Shown: positions 1 through 9,598 of the stretch, piece after piece
Layout: each line of letters begins with the position of its first letter
Numbering within the stretch: position 1 is the first letter of the stretch
Origin: Microvirga sp. BSC39
Lineage (GTDB): Bacteria; Pseudomonadota; Alphaproteobacteria; Rhizobiales; Beijerinckiaceae
Direction: 5' to 3'
DNA length: 64,000 nucleotides
Assembly: GCF_000739015.1 (NCBI RefSeq)
Contig: NZ_JPUG01000055.1
Coordinates: 1-64,000, forward strand
The notes under the pieces: generated by a model
Databases searched by the model: none
Seen by the model: the letters and a program-made list of their open reading frames with translations, nothing else
What the model was told of the DNA's origin: nothing
Made by a program: the position numbers and the translations under genes

Positions 1-190
1 ACTCGCCCTGCGCCACGGCAACCACCACGGAAGGCGTTACGGGGGTTGCCGGAAGCGCGGATGCGACGGCGTCCACGCCTTCGTCCATGGCGGCACCGGG
101 CGCCCCACGCTCGAACAGCCCGCCAATGCGGGGCCGTACCGGGCCTGCGACCCCGATGGCGCGCAGCGCAAGGCGGGCGAGGACGCTCAC
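1..190 (-). CDS. Partial hypothetical protein of the tail/injection operon
   Basis: The reading frame is open from a GTG at 190 to the window edge, giving about 63 residues. The GTG overlaps the stop of the preceding baseplate gene in a GTGA junction, which is typical of translational coupling. The visible residues are rich in Ala, Val, Pro and Gly, and no known domain is recognisable. Its place in the operon suggests another structural or assembly protein of the contractile apparatus, but this is inference only. The 3' end lies outside the window. Confidence 0.5.
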   Translation of the reverse strand, partial: MSVLARLALRAIGVAGPVRPRIGGLFERGAPGAAMDEGVDAVASALPATPVTPSVVVAVAQGE

Positions 191-933
191 GTCACCCTCG
201 CGAGTTCGAGATAGGCCCGCCGCCGGCTTGCGGGCATCGTCAGCAGCGCCTCTTCCGACCAGCCGAAGCGCTCGGCCAGCGCCGCCACTTCGCTGAGAAG
301 GCGTCGGGCGTCGGCCTCGACCTCAGTCCAGAAATGCGCGCCGATATCGAAGCCGGCCGTCCAGCCCGCGCCGCAGGCAGGGCAGGCGAGACCGAGCGAG
401 ATTTCCGCTGCCGCCTCCCGCTCGGCGACGCGAGCCTCGATGAGCGGCCAGACGTGATCCGGCAACCTGTTCGAGGTCTCGCCGTCCGGGCCACGGGCCT
501 CCGCAATTGCCTGGGCGACGAGGACGGCCGCCGCCCGTTCGGGAGTCTTTTCCCGCGCAGCTGCCGCCAGGTCGGCGCTCCTGAGGGCGCGCACGCGAAC
601 GAGCCAGCCGTCCGTCTCGAGGATTTCCTCGGGCCGCGGCTCGTCCAGACCTGTCAGGATCTCCGCGGCCGAGAGCTCGAATTCCTGTGTCGCACCGCAT
701 GACGGGCATTCCGCGAGGCAGGGCATCCGGTCGCCGAAGGTGGCTCGCCTGTGGATGAGAAGGCGCCGGTCGCGCTCGGCCAGCGGCAGCAGCGGCAAAG
801 CTTCCGTGGCCGACCTTTCCGGCATGGCGCGCTCGGCCAGGCGCAGCAGGATCAGCGCCCGGTCGACCGGATGAAGGTGAGCGCCTTGCTCGCGCGCCTC
901 CAGCCTCGCCAGTGGGGGAAGGGCGTGTTCCAT
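187..933 (-). CDS. T4-type baseplate protein of a contractile tail
   Basis: This 248-residue protein carries two CxxC pairs, CPSC at about 76-79 and CPAC at about 184-187, forming a four-cysteine zinc ribbon. This is the pattern of the T4 bacteriophage base plate protein family found in phage tails and extracellular contractile injection systems. The start ATG lies one base after the stop of the tail tube gene and the stop overlaps the next GTG, so it sits inside a tight operon. It probably joins the tube to the baseplate. The family call rests on the zinc ribbon, the length and the gene order; the exact baseplate position is uncertain. Confidence 0.75.
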   Translation of the reverse strand: MEHALPPLARLEAREQGAHLHPVDRALILLRLAERAMPERSATEALPLLPLAERDRRLLIHRRATFGDRMPCLAECPSCGATQEFELSAAEILTGLDEPRPEEILETDGWLVRVRALRSADLAAAAREKTPERAAAVLVAQAIAEARGPDGETSNRLPDHVWPLIEARVAEREAAAEISLGLACPACGAGWTAGFDIGAHFWTEVEADARRLLSEVAALAERFGWSEEALLTMPASRRRAYLELARVT

Positions 934-934
934 C

Positions 935-1459
935 TCAGACCGGTTCGGTGAAGCTCGGCTCCGCGGGCTCGGCCACGTTCAGGTCGCGTTCCCAGCCCTC
1001 GTTTTCGAGCTTGAAGGATTCGATCGCCACGGCGTTGGCGTTCGCGTCGAGTTCCGGCAGGGCCTGGAATTCCGACACCCAGCAGCGGAATACCTTCCAG
1101 GCTTTCGCGAGCTGGCCGGCCTCGTTGTAGAGCTCGATGATGATGTCCTTGCGGAAATCCTTCAGCGAGGTCTCTGCGCCGAGCCCCGCGCCGAAGTTCC
1201 AGACCTTGTTGGCCCACATCTCGAATTCGAGATCGTGCGTGACGCCGCGTTCGATGCTGATCGCTTCGAACTTCGTGCGGCCGGGCGACTTGCGGCTGGT
1301 GGAGGGATCGCCGCCCTCGCGGTGCTCCACGAGTTCCGTCGATCGCTTCAGCGCGCCAACCTTCGACGCGCCGGCCACGTAGCGGCCGTCCCACTTCACG
1401 CGGAACTTGAAGTTCTTGTAGGGATCGAAGCGCTGCGGATTGACGCTGAACTGGGCCAT
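935..1459 (-). CDS. Phage-type tail tube protein (gp19-like)
   Basis: This is a 174-residue protein of the T4 gp19-like tail tube family, which stacks as rings to form the inner tube of contractile tails and injection systems. The N-terminal FRVKWDGRYVAG region, a central run about RGVTHDLEFEMWANKVW and the C-terminal SFKLENEGWERD region match the conserved core, and the length is normal for the family. The gene follows the sheath gene by 19 bases and is followed one base later by the baseplate gene. Only one tube gene is seen; injection systems often have two, and the other may lie beyond the left edge. Confidence 0.9.
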   Translation of the reverse strand: MAQFSVNPQRFDPYKNFKFRVKWDGRYVAGASKVGALKRSTELVEHREGGDPSTSRKSPGRTKFEAISIERGVTHDLEFEMWANKVWNFGAGLGAETSLKDFRKDIIIELYNEAGQLAKAWKVFRCWVSEFQALPELDANANAVAIESFKLENEGWERDLNVAEPAEPSFTEPV

Positions 1460-1478
1460 GACGCCATCCTCCTTTTCC

Positions 1479-3815
1479 TCATGCGCCCGCCCCAGCCTGA
1501 CCGGCCAGCTGCTGCAGCTTGATGATCACGAATTCGGCGGGCTTCAGCGGCGCGAAGCCCACGACGATGTTCACGATGCCGAGGTTGATGTCGTCTTGGG
1601 TCGTCGTGGTGCTGTCGCACTGCACGAGATAAGCCTCGCGCGGGGTGCGTCCCTGGAAGGCACCCTGCCGGAACAGGTTGTGCATGAAGGCGCCGATGTT
1701 CAGCCGTATCTGCGCCCACAGGGATTCGTCGTTCGGCTCGAACACCACCCAGTGGGTGTTGCGGTAGAGAGTTTCCTCCAGGAAAAGCGCGAGTCTTCGG
1801 ACAGGCACATACTTCCATTCCGATGCGAGCGCGTCCGAACCCACCAGGGTCCGGGCTCCCCAGGCGACGGGCCCGAACGCGGGGAAGGAGCGGATCGCGT
1901 TCAGCCCCAGCGGGTTCAGGACACCGTTCTCGCCGTCGGTCAGCACATAATCGAGGCCCTGCGCTCCGCGGATCGAAACATCCGTGCCCGCAGGAGCTTT
2001 CCAGACCCCCCGCGCGCCGTCCGTGCGGGCATAGGCGCCCGCCACGGCGCCTGAATTCGCGAATGAGCGGAGACGGTTGTCCTGCAACGGATCCGCCATG
2101 CGCACACGGGGGAAATAGGCGGCGGCGTTGCGGTGGCGCAGCGCTCCGTTGGCGATGAGCCAGGCTGTCGCCTCCTCGACGGTATCGACCAGCGGGGGCA
2201 GGTCGAGAATGACGAAGGCGCGGCGCTCCTCGGCATAGACGATCGCCGCCCCCTGAAGCGCCGGATCGGACTGGTTGGGAATGGTCAGGATGTTGAAGAG
2301 ATCCACGTTTTCCAGCGCGAACAGGCCGGTCTTGTCGGCGCGGGAGCCCTGCAGGTCGATGGCGGTAGGCGGATCGCCGTCAGCGCCGGGCACCGGATCG
2401 CTCTGCGCCTCCACCACGGGACCGATACCGAGCTGGTAGGCGGCGACGTTCAATTGCGCGTTGGCGGTGAGGTCGTTCCCGGCAGCGGTGGGTCCGGAGT
2501 TGAACTCGATGCGAAGGCTCGGGTTGCCGCCGCCCGCTGCGACGGTGATCCGGTCGTCGTTGAGCAGCACCCGCGCGCCGGCGAATTCCGGCCGGGCGGA
2601 GCCGGCGAAGGCGGCCTGCAGCTGGGTTCGGAGATGGGCGAGATCGGCCGGCCTTTCCGCGTCGTTGGGCCAGAGCGCGATGACCTCGTTGAAGAGGACC
2701 GTGCCGGCCGCGTCGAGGAGATCAACGTCGAGCGAACCCGGACTGTCGAGGGTGGTGAAGTCCAGGGGCGGGTCCTGCCGCTGCCAGGCCGTTCCCGTGG
2801 GAGCAGGGCGAAGCGCCGCCGCGCCGCTGGTCTCGCGCCCGCCATTGGCAGCGCCGAGATGCAGGATCCCAGCGGCGTTGCGTCGGCTCGCGGAGGAGAA
2901 GGCGACGCCCGAGCGCTCCATGTCGGCCGCGGGCGTGCCCGAGGTGGCCTCCAGCACGGCCTCGGCGGCGTTCACGTTGGCGACGCAGGCGAAGTCGGCG
3001 AAGGTGTCGTCTCCGGGGTCCAGCGCCCGGACCGCCGCCTGGATGCGTGCGGCCAGGTCTTCCATCCGGTCATTGAAATTTGCGCCGGCCAGGGCATCGC
3101 CTTCGGCCATGAAGTCGAACTCCATGGGCCGCCCGCCGTCGAGGGCGATCGCCAGTCGCCGGGCATTGTCGCCGAGGTGGTCGAGGTCGTCCTCCACGAT
3201 CACGCCGCTGATCGCCGTCGCGGCGGGCCCGAACGCCAGGCCCCCGGGCCGCTCGAGGCGGATGAGGTTCGAGGCCGCGTTGACCACTGCCACGGCATAG
3301 GCGGGCGACAATGAGTTCATGGAGAGGTTGCGGTGAGCTTCCGAGCGGGTGACGGTCAGGCGGCCGTTGCGCTCCTGCATTTCCAGGACGGTGAGATTGA
3401 ACAGGCTCGCCGGATTGGCCGTGTCGTAATCGACCTGGAGCTGGAGGTTGTTGCCCCAGATCCCAGAGGACCGCGCCGTCGCAGTCAGCACAACTACGTC
3501 TCCGCCGCCCAGCGGGTCGTTTCGCAGGCTGACAGCGGCAGCGGTGGCGCCCGCCGCCACCCGCACGATCCACGCTTGGCTTCCGCCGTTCAGGAAGAAC
3601 TGCAACACCGCGTAGGAGAGGTCGCTGTCCAGGTCGAGCCCGCCGAACTTGCGCTCGAAATCCGCGAAGCTGAAAATCTGCACCGGCTCGTTCGTAGGAC
3701 CGCGCACGGTGTATCCGACAAATGCGGTAATCGAAGTCGCGACTCCGGTTATCGTGCGAACGGAGCTTGGAACCTCTTCGATATAGACGCCAGGATACGA
3801 GATTGCGGTCGCCAT
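1479..3815 (-). CDS. Contractile tail sheath protein with large insertion
   Basis: The start is set at the ATG at 3815, preceded by GGAG at good spacing, rather than the longer frame to 3899. The N-terminus (YPGVYIEEVPSSVRTITGV) and the last 120 residues (VRRLALFLEETLYRNTHWVV onward) are the conserved sheath framework that contracts around the tube. At about 778 residues it is much longer than simple sheaths. The middle, roughly residues 90-560, is an insertion rich in Ala, Asp and Gly and presumably exposed on the outside of the particle. It is the first gene of the leftward operon sheath-tube-baseplate. Phage tail and extracellular injection system cannot be told apart from these genes alone. 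Confidence 0.9.
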   Translation of the reverse strand: MATAISYPGVYIEEVPSSVRTITGVATSITAFVGYTVRGPTNEPVQIFSFADFERKFGGLDLDSDLSYAVLQFFLNGGSQAWIVRVAAGATAAAVSLRNDPLGGGDVVVLTATARSSGIWGNNLQLQVDYDTANPASLFNLTVLEMQERNGRLTVTRSEAHRNLSMNSLSPAYAVAVVNAASNLIRLERPGGLAFGPAATAISGVIVEDDLDHLGDNARRLAIALDGGRPMEFDFMAEGDALAGANFNDRMEDLAARIQAAVRALDPGDDTFADFACVANVNAAEAVLEATSGTPAADMERSGVAFSSASRRNAAGILHLGAANGGRETSGAAALRPAPTGTAWQRQDPPLDFTTLDSPGSLDVDLLDAAGTVLFNEVIALWPNDAERPADLAHLRTQLQAAFAGSARPEFAGARVLLNDDRITVAAGGGNPSLRIEFNSGPTAAGNDLTANAQLNVAAYQLGIGPVVEAQSDPVPGADGDPPTAIDLQGSRADKTGLFALENVDLFNILTIPNQSDPALQGAAIVYAEERRAFVILDLPPLVDTVEEATAWLIANGALRHRNAAAYFPRVRMADPLQDNRLRSFANSGAVAGAYARTDGARGVWKAPAGTDVSIRGAQGLDYVLTDGENGVLNPLGLNAIRSFPAFGPVAWGARTLVGSDALASEWKYVPVRRLALFLEETLYRNTHWVVFEPNDESLWAQIRLNIGAFMHNLFRQGAFQGRTPREAYLVQCDSTTTTQDDINLGIVNIVVGFAPLKPAEFVIIKLQQLAGQAGAGA

Positions 3816-4256
3816 TCTACGCTCCGTCGTCAGAAGGAGGTCAACCGTACACGCGCTCGCAGATGGAATACTGTGAGCTAGTACCCAAGGACTGCCCATG
3901 AAAGCGGGCTGAATACTGAGAAAGACTACACAGTAGTGGCACTATCTAGTAAATCTATTAATTAGGATATTTGTCGATAAGTCAAGTCGGCAGCGTTAAT
4001 AGGGGCATTGCCGGCGAGGTGCATAAGAGCCTCATCGGTTAGTGGTAAAGAAGTGCGACAACTTGCGTGAGACCGCGGCCGATAACTCGGGCACTCCGGC
4101 CTTTATCAAGCCTTCGATGAGCAACTCGCAGTGAGCGTGATGCCTGAGATTGTAGTGTAGGCGGCTGACGGTGATGGGCGGACCGATCTGATTGCGTTGC
4201 GATTCCGTCGCAAATCTGGGGCAGGGACGAAAAGGGGCAGATATTTTGTAGCGCCC
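3816..4256. other. Intergenic region upstream of the sheath operon
   Basis: This AT-richer stretch should hold the leftward promoter of the tail operon, but no convincing -35/-10 pair was found. The part from about 4030 to 4256 has a minus-strand frame without family resemblance and probably belongs to the decayed IS flank. Confidence 0.4.
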
Positions 4257-4954
4257 TCAAGCAGCGAGCATGTGAAACTGCTCAGCGACTGACGGCTGCC
4301 GATTGCAGGTATACTTGCCCTGCTGTTTTCGCATCATGTGGATCATCTCGATCCCGCCCAAGATCACCCGGGCCGAGGCAATTGACCTGAAGCCAAGCAT
4401 CGGTCGAACCCGCCGCTTGATTGCACGGTGGTCCTGTTCAATGCGGTTGTTGAGGTAGGCACTTTGCCGGATTCGGATCGGTTTCAGTTTGCGCCTTGAC
4501 CGATCCTGGAGCCGGTCTGTCGTATCACAGGATAGGACGGCTTCCCGGCTGGTTTGACTACCATCGATCACGATCCTCTTGGGCCGGCCGTGTCGCTTGA
4601 GAGCCTTGCGCAAAAACCGCTTCGCAGCAGCCAGACAACGTCGCTCGCTGAACCAGAACTCGACTGTGTCGCCGTTGCTGTCGATCGCACGGTACAACTG
4701 CATCCACCGGCCTCAGACTCTGACGTAGATTTCGTCGACATGCCATTTCGGGTTGACTGCCCGCCTGGGCCGTTGAACCGTTCCAGCAATTCAGGCGAGT
4801 AGCGAGTAACCCACCTGCGAACGGTGGCGTGATCAACGGAGATACCCCGCTCGGCCATCATCTCTTCCAAATTCCGGAGGCTGAGATTGTAAGCCAAATA
4901 CCACCGCACGCAGAGGAGGATCACCGATGGATCAAAATGCCTGCCCTCGAACAC
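4257..4954 (-). pseudogene. IS6-family transposase, disrupted
   Basis: The translated pieces match the intact IS6-type transposase at 47899-48597 almost end to end: the N-terminal part (GRHFDPSVILLCVRWYLAYN) and the C-terminal DDE part (YLNNRIEQDHRAIKRRVRP). Two lesions break it. A one-base indel near 4770 shifts the frame before the WHVDE motif, and an in-frame TGA follows near 4713. The element should not transpose by itself. Only the right boundary can be approximated, near 5005, where the similarity to the other copy ends; terminal repeats could not be defined. Confidence 0.85.
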
Positions 4955-5039
4955 ACCGCCCTCCGTCACTGACCTGAAAGAGCAGTAGCTGAAACTCTGA
5001 AACAAATTGTAGCGACAGATCCCACCTTACCGCTCCACA

Positions 5040-5360
5040 CCCGAGAGGGCCGCGCGAGCTGGTTACGATGGCGCCAAGCGCGAGAAGGGCTCCAAGTCAC
5101 CACCAGCGAGAGCATGGATCTGGTCGATGTTCATTAGAGCTACACGGGCGAGAAAGCAGCGGCGGCCCGTGAGCATGGGATCGAGTTGAAGGTGGTCAAG
5201 TTGCCTGAGGCCAGGCGCAGCTTCGTGCTGTCGCCGCGCAGATGGGTTGCCGAACGGCTCTTCGCGTGGGCCACCCGCTTTTGCCGTCTGGTTCGCGACT
5301 ACGAGCGCTTACCTTGAACTCTCGCCGACCTGCATGTCGTTGCACTGGTCTGTGTTATGC
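5040..5360 (+). pseudogene. IS5-family transposase remnant
   Basis: Frame fragments resemble the C-terminal half of IS5-type transposases: [20 protein letters not shown] followed by a catalytic-glutamate region ending [22 protein letters not shown] at 5315-5317 interrupts this frame, after which TLADLHVVALVCVM continues in the same frame. The N-terminal half is missing or scrambled. It is a decayed insertion lying between the IS6 remnant and the di-heme cytochrome gene. Confidence 0.6.
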
Positions 5361-5395
5361 GAACCAGCTCCTCTCGCGAAGGGCCGGTCGTGAGC

Positions 5396-7135
5396 TCACG
5401 GTCGTGTCCCTTGGGTAGGTGCGTCAAGCACGCGGTATGGCGCTGGTGCAGTGGGATCCTCTATAGTTTTGATAAACTCGATCAGTGCTAGGCGATCCTC
5501 GTGGTCTAGGCGTGCCTGCGAGGGATCTGGAAAGACGTGGCCTTTGTTCGAGTTGCCAGGTCGAGTCGTGTCGAACCGGAATAAGCGTGCCCGATCAGCT
5601 TCAGACAGTTCGGTCGCACTTGATACGAATCCTACCTTCAAAGGATCGAGTTCGCGACTGCCAACCCAGAATACTGCTGGCCGCTCTTCTTCCGGACTCA
5701 GGAGGTCGTAGAGTGTTGGCACTGATCCATTGTGAAGGTAAGGTGCCGTAGCCCAAATTCCGGCGAGAGGGCCTGCCTTGTAAGCCGGCGGTCCCTGCCA
5801 CGGGTCTTCAGGTGTGCCATCTGACTTGAAACGGAAGCCAGCGTATTCGGCTTGTTTAGCCACGCTCAGCCCACGCTCATCAAGGTCTCGCTTGACAACC
5901 CCTTGGATAACTAATCCGAGCACACTCCCGGCGTGTTGCTCGTCTACGCCACCGAGATTGGGCGCAAGGCTTCCCGTGCGCGCACGCCGTCCATAGAAGT
6001 TCTGCAGCATCGTGGGATCGGTGCCGATTTTCTTTTGATCGACCATCCGCACGTCGATGAGACGACGCCCGACAATGTTGTCCTCGGCAGCCGTAAAGCG
6101 ATACGGAACGCCACCATGGCAATTTTGGCAGTGCTCGATGAACAGCTCGCGTCCCCGTGCATGTTTCCCCGTGTTAATCCGGCCAAACTGACTCTCCGGC
6201 CACACCGGCGCTTTCAATTCGGCAATCCATTTCTCAAGTGCGTGCAGGTTTGCCGTAAGCACACTCGAGCGGAACCGCTCCCTCTCGAGTCCGGTTAAAG
6301 CCACCTGCCCAAACACGCCCAACACTTCGCCAGTGTTTCGGCCGATCGGGCTTACGGCGATGCCGTTCCACTGCACGTAGCGCTGCTGGGGTGTCGTCCA
6401 GAGGAATGGGTAGCTGACCGGCGCATTCGGGATGCGTGTATTTGCAGACTCGCCGAGCGCATCAGCAGCGACTGCATTCAGGATGTGACCAAAGGCGTCC
6501 AGACGGGCATGACCATAAGGCTCTGGAGTCCAGTTGCCGGCGAGGAGCTTGCGATATCCGGCCGCGAATGCCTCGAGTTCCGGTCGCAGTGTTCGCAGAT
6601 CGGTCTCTTTGAGGCGCCCTGCAAAGCGCTCGATCTTTCCAAGATCCGCCAAGGTTGCATCGAGAGCTTGGCCGAGCCGTGTGGTGAACGCCTGGAAGTC
6701 CGCGAGGCTGGGGCCGCCATCAACACGAATGCGCTTGCCTTTCAGCGTCACCTCTCCTGTATGGCAGGCTGCACAGGTCAGACCTAGCCAGGGCCTCTCG
6801 GATGCATGCGACGGCTCCTTGACGAATCCTATTGGGAGCCCGTCCGGGTTTAGTGCACTTGCTGTTCCCTCAGTGATGTACCCGAGCCGCTCAAGATGGG
6901 ACGGATCAAGAAAGAGCCGTTCGCTATCCGGTTCTTCCAGTGCAAGCATCCACGAATAGGGTATTAATCGGGAACCCTGGGGCGTATAGTAGAATTCACT
7001 GCGGCGCTCCGCGCTCCAGCCCTGATCGAGGTAGATGATCGACGTTGCTTCACGGCTCAAGAGAGATGCCAGGGGAAGCGCAATCACGCCCACGGCCGTC
7101 AGTCCAGCCACTGCACTCAACGACCGTTGCTTCAT
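5396..7135 (-). CDS. RoxA-like di-heme cytochrome c peroxidase family protein
   Basis: This 579-residue protein has a membrane or signal segment at about residues 8-28 and two c-type heme sites, CAACH at about 121-125 and CQNCH at about 336-340. Length, heme spacing and the C-terminal run PLAGIWATAPYLHNGSVPT fit the di-heme cytochrome c peroxidase / RoxA group, whose best-known members are secreted oxygenases that cleave rubber polyisoprene with O2. It therefore probably acts in the periplasm or outside the cell on a peroxide or an unsaturated lipid-like substrate; the substrate cannot be read from sequence. GGGAGA precedes the ATG. The catalase-like gene lies 90 bases upstream on the same strand, so they may be co-transcribed. 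A broken N-terminal paralogue lies at 11614-12129. Confidence 0.85.
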   Translation of the reverse strand: MKQRSLSAVAGLTAVGVIALPLASLLSREATSIIYLDQGWSAERRSEFYYTPQGSRLIPYSWMLALEEPDSERLFLDPSHLERLGYITEGTASALNPDGLPIGFVKEPSHASERPWLGLTCAACHTGEVTLKGKRIRVDGGPSLADFQAFTTRLGQALDATLADLGKIERFAGRLKETDLRTLRPELEAFAAGYRKLLAGNWTPEPYGHARLDAFGHILNAVAADALGESANTRIPNAPVSYPFLWTTPQQRYVQWNGIAVSPIGRNTGEVLGVFGQVALTGLERERFRSSVLTANLHALEKWIAELKAPVWPESQFGRINTGKHARGRELFIEHCQNCHGGVPYRFTAAEDNIVGRRLIDVRMVDQKKIGTDPTMLQNFYGRRARTGSLAPNLGGVDEQHAGSVLGLVIQGVVKRDLDERGLSVAKQAEYAGFRFKSDGTPEDPWQGPPAYKAGPLAGIWATAPYLHNGSVPTLYDLLSPEEERPAVFWVGSRELDPLKVGFVSSATELSEADRARLFRFDTTRPGNSNKGHVFPDPSQARLDHEDRLALIEFIKTIEDPTAPAPYRVLDAPTQGTRP

Positions 7136-7225
7136 GAGACGCTCTCCCGATTTCGCCGTATGCCTGAACTAAGCCCGAGCAAGGTTAAGCTGAGCTTAGT
7201 TCAAACGCATTGTAACGACGTACGT

Positions 7226-8341
7226 CTAGTACTCCGGCGCGCAATACTCTGGCGAGACAGCTCGAGCGCGCACTGAGGCCTCGTACACTGCGCGCCTGAG
7301 ACGATTGATGCCACCAAGGGGACGATGTTCAAGAAGCCCATGCCATGGCGAGAAGCTAAGTCTTTCGCATAGCTCCTTCCGCTCAGGCGTGGTGCAATCT
7401 TGCGGGGGAATAAAGATTCTCGCGACTGTCACGAAGGGATGTTTCTCCTCGTCCCAGTCCACGCAGGCATCCTCTATCTCTGTTTCGATTGCGCCGGCGA
7501 GACTTTCCGTGCTCCGAACCTGAACCTGAAACTCGAACTCGATTTCTTCCCCTTCGGTCAGGCGTTTACGCAATGCTTCTCGCAAATAGTTGGGATTCTT
7601 CACGAACTCCACGACATCGCCCAGCATAGGAGAGACCGGCTTTGCGGAGAACCTCATGACCCTGCCCTCGCCAAAGAGGAATGGCGCCGCGCCAAAATAG
7701 GAGTTATCGAGAGGGCTAAGTGGCGGAGGCTGATAGGCTGACGGTTTGGAGTTCGTGATGCGCTCAATAATGCCAGCAGTCCGAACAGCTCTCTGCGTGG
7801 TGGGATCAGACATTACAGGTTTGCCTTCCGGGGTCCTGCGAATTCTCTCAGCAAAAAAGCGTTTTGGGTTCTCGTTGTCTTCCAGGATGATCCGGCTGAG
7901 CGCTTCGTAATCCTCGACGTTGGCGAACGCAAAGACAGGCTGATTGATCATCAAGAAGTCCTGGGTGAGTTCTCCATCCTCTGGCAACAAGCGGGAGCCG
8001 CTTACTCCCATGAGCTTCACGGCCATGCCGCGGCTGCCGTGACCAACGGCGCCGGCCTCGGAAAGTGCCGAGTCCGGGGAGACGAGTGGTGCGGCGTTGG
8101 AGAAGCGGATCCAAGCGTCGAACTGCCGCCCTGGCTCTGCGAACACGCCTACTTGATAGTCATCAGCCAAACACTCATGAACCGCAAATCTAGCCCTCAC
8201 GCAGCCATGGTCCTTTGGATGGACGCCTCGCAGAAAGCGCGGTCCGTTCGTATAACGTCTCTTCAGCTGCTCGCCTGTTAGCTCCACGATGTGGTCGATT
8301 TGCTCAGCCTCTCCATCCGGAACATGTTCCAATACGGTCAT
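7226..8341 (-). CDS. Catalase-family heme protein
   Basis: This 371-residue protein belongs to the small catalase-related group: the N-terminal RGVHPKDHGCVRARFAVH segment carries the presumed distal histidine, followed by FDAWIRFSNAAP and a DFLMINQPVFAFANVEDY segment typical of the family. It lacks the full length and C-terminal part of true catalases. Relatives include hydroperoxide-using enzymes such as catalase-like allene oxide synthases, so the substrate may be an organic hydroperoxide rather than H2O2; that is inference. No signal peptide is seen, so it is likely cytoplasmic. The start has GGAG seven bases upstream. It precedes the RoxA-like gene on the same strand. Confidence 0.8.
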   Translation of the reverse strand: MTVLEHVPDGEAEQIDHIVELTGEQLKRRYTNGPRFLRGVHPKDHGCVRARFAVHECLADDYQVGVFAEPGRQFDAWIRFSNAAPLVSPDSALSEAGAVGHGSRGMAVKLMGVSGSRLLPEDGELTQDFLMINQPVFAFANVEDYEALSRIILEDNENPKRFFAERIRRTPEGKPVMSDPTTQRAVRTAGIIERITNSKPSAYQPPPLSPLDNSYFGAAPFLFGEGRVMRFSAKPVSPMLGDVVEFVKNPNYLREALRKRLTEGEEIEFEFQVQVRSTESLAGAIETEIEDACVDWDEEKHPFVTVARIFIPPQDCTTPERKELCERLSFSPWHGLLEHRPLGGINRLRRAVYEASVRARAVSPEYCAPEY

Positions 8342-8563
8342 AGCTGATCTCCAGTCAGGGTATTCTACAGTCCCGAGCTGCTCCGTGACGGCTTATCGTC
8401 CAAATACCTAGTCTATACCCTTTCGAATCTTGAGAAGGTTACACCCAGCGGTGAATTTGTCCAGCTTGAATGCATCAACGTGTCAAGCTCCTTTACCCTA
8501 AAAATGAATCTCTTTGCGGTCGTGAAGCTGTTGCGTTGCCTCCACTGCAATGGCATCTCAACA

Positions 8564-9379
8564 GCATCGTCACATTAACGGAATGGGCTTGGGTGTTGCT
8601 CTATGAGGGGCCATGAAGAAGCCCCGTCCTGCATTGTACGCCCGCCACCGCTTTCCCGCCGAGGTGATCAGTCTTGCAGTCTGGCTCTATTTCCGCTTTC
8701 CCCTGAGCCTGCGCATGGCCGAGGAGATGCTGGCCGCGCGTGGGATTGAGGTCAGCCACGAAACGGTTCGGCGCTGGGCTGAGACGTTCGGACGGGAGTT
8801 TGCCAATCGCGTCCGCCGGCGCCTTCCTCGGCCGGGCGATCGGTGGCATCTCGATGAGGTGGTGATCACCTTGCGGGGAAGAAGCATTGGCTCTGGCGGG
8901 CCGTGGATCAGGACGGCTTTGTCCTGGATATCCTGGTCCAGAGCCGTCGAGACCGCAAAGCCGCCAAGCGCCTGCTGCGCAAGCTGTTGAAGAAGAGCGC
9001 CATGGCTCCGCGGGTGATGGTCACAGGCAAACTCGGGTCCTACGGTACGGCTCGCAGGGACATGGGCCCCGGCATCGAGCATCGGCAGCACAAAGGTTTA
9101 AACAACCGGGCGGACAACTCACACCAACCCACCCGCCGACAGGAGCGCCAGATGAAGCGCTTCAAGTCGGCCGGGCAGGCGCAACGTTTTCTCTCGACTC
9201 ATGATCCGATCAGCGATCTGTTTCACCTGCGGCGTCATCAGTTGACTGCCACCACCTATCGCAGTGCTCGAAAGGCAGCCTTCGAGGCATGGGCGGACAT
9301 CACCTGTGCGGCACTTGCCGTCTGAAATCGAGGCTCATCTCGTCCTGATGCTGTCGAACGCCGGGGAATGTGACGATGC
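8564..9379 (+). mobile_element. IS6-family element, about 816 bp
   Basis: A 13-base inverted repeat, GCATCGTCACATT at 8564-8576 and its complement at 9367-9379, bounds one transposase region. The terminal sequence resembles the GTTGTCACGTTAAC ends of the elements at 51702-52515 and 18995-19943, so the three are relatives. No clear 8-base target duplication is visible. Confidence 0.7.
8613..9325 (+). pseudogene. IS6-family transposase with frameshift
   Basis: The first frame gives the N-terminal part including the WHLDEVVITLRG segment. The second gives the remaining DDE part from KHWLWRAVDQDGFVLDILVQ to the end. The change of frame falls near 8877 in GCGGGGAAGAAG, where one base is missing relative to the copy at 51751. 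A sequencing error is possible, but nothing indicates programmed frameshifting, which is not usual in this family. Joined, the protein would be about 237 residues, the normal size. Confidence 0.8.
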
Positions 9380-9598
9380 CGAAAGAACAATCCTCATCTG
9401 AACAGCATGATGCTCTCTAATTCAGTCGGTAGTAGCATTATTCACACGGTCGCTTTGTGCTGACGCGAAGACATTCTTCAACGCGCTCTGCGATAAAGAT
9501 GCCCATGCAAGATGACTGAATGTTTCTTAGCGCTCCAATTTGTGACAGATCTTGATGGGCTTTGTCAGCGCGCTTGAGCCAATTTGCACAGAACGGCT
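9380..9598. other. Intergenic, no gene seen
   Basis: The stretch lies between the IS right end and the 3' end of the cyclase gene. No open frame with coding character and no terminator hairpin were recognised. Confidence 0.4.

Noticed and set aside
2133..3314. Plus-strand frame of 393 codons
   Set aside because: It is antisense to the tail sheath gene, has no ribosome site and no family pattern; high-GC codon use of the sheath keeps the opposite strand open.
4039..4260. 73-codon minus-strand frame beside the first IS6-type pseudogene
   Set aside because: It has no similarity to the other IS copy and no ribosome site; likely junk of the IS flank.
8613..9325. Programmed frameshift in the IS6-type transposase
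   Set aside because: No heptamer slippery site is evident and related copies at 47899 and 51751 encode the core in one frame, so a lesion is the simpler reading.
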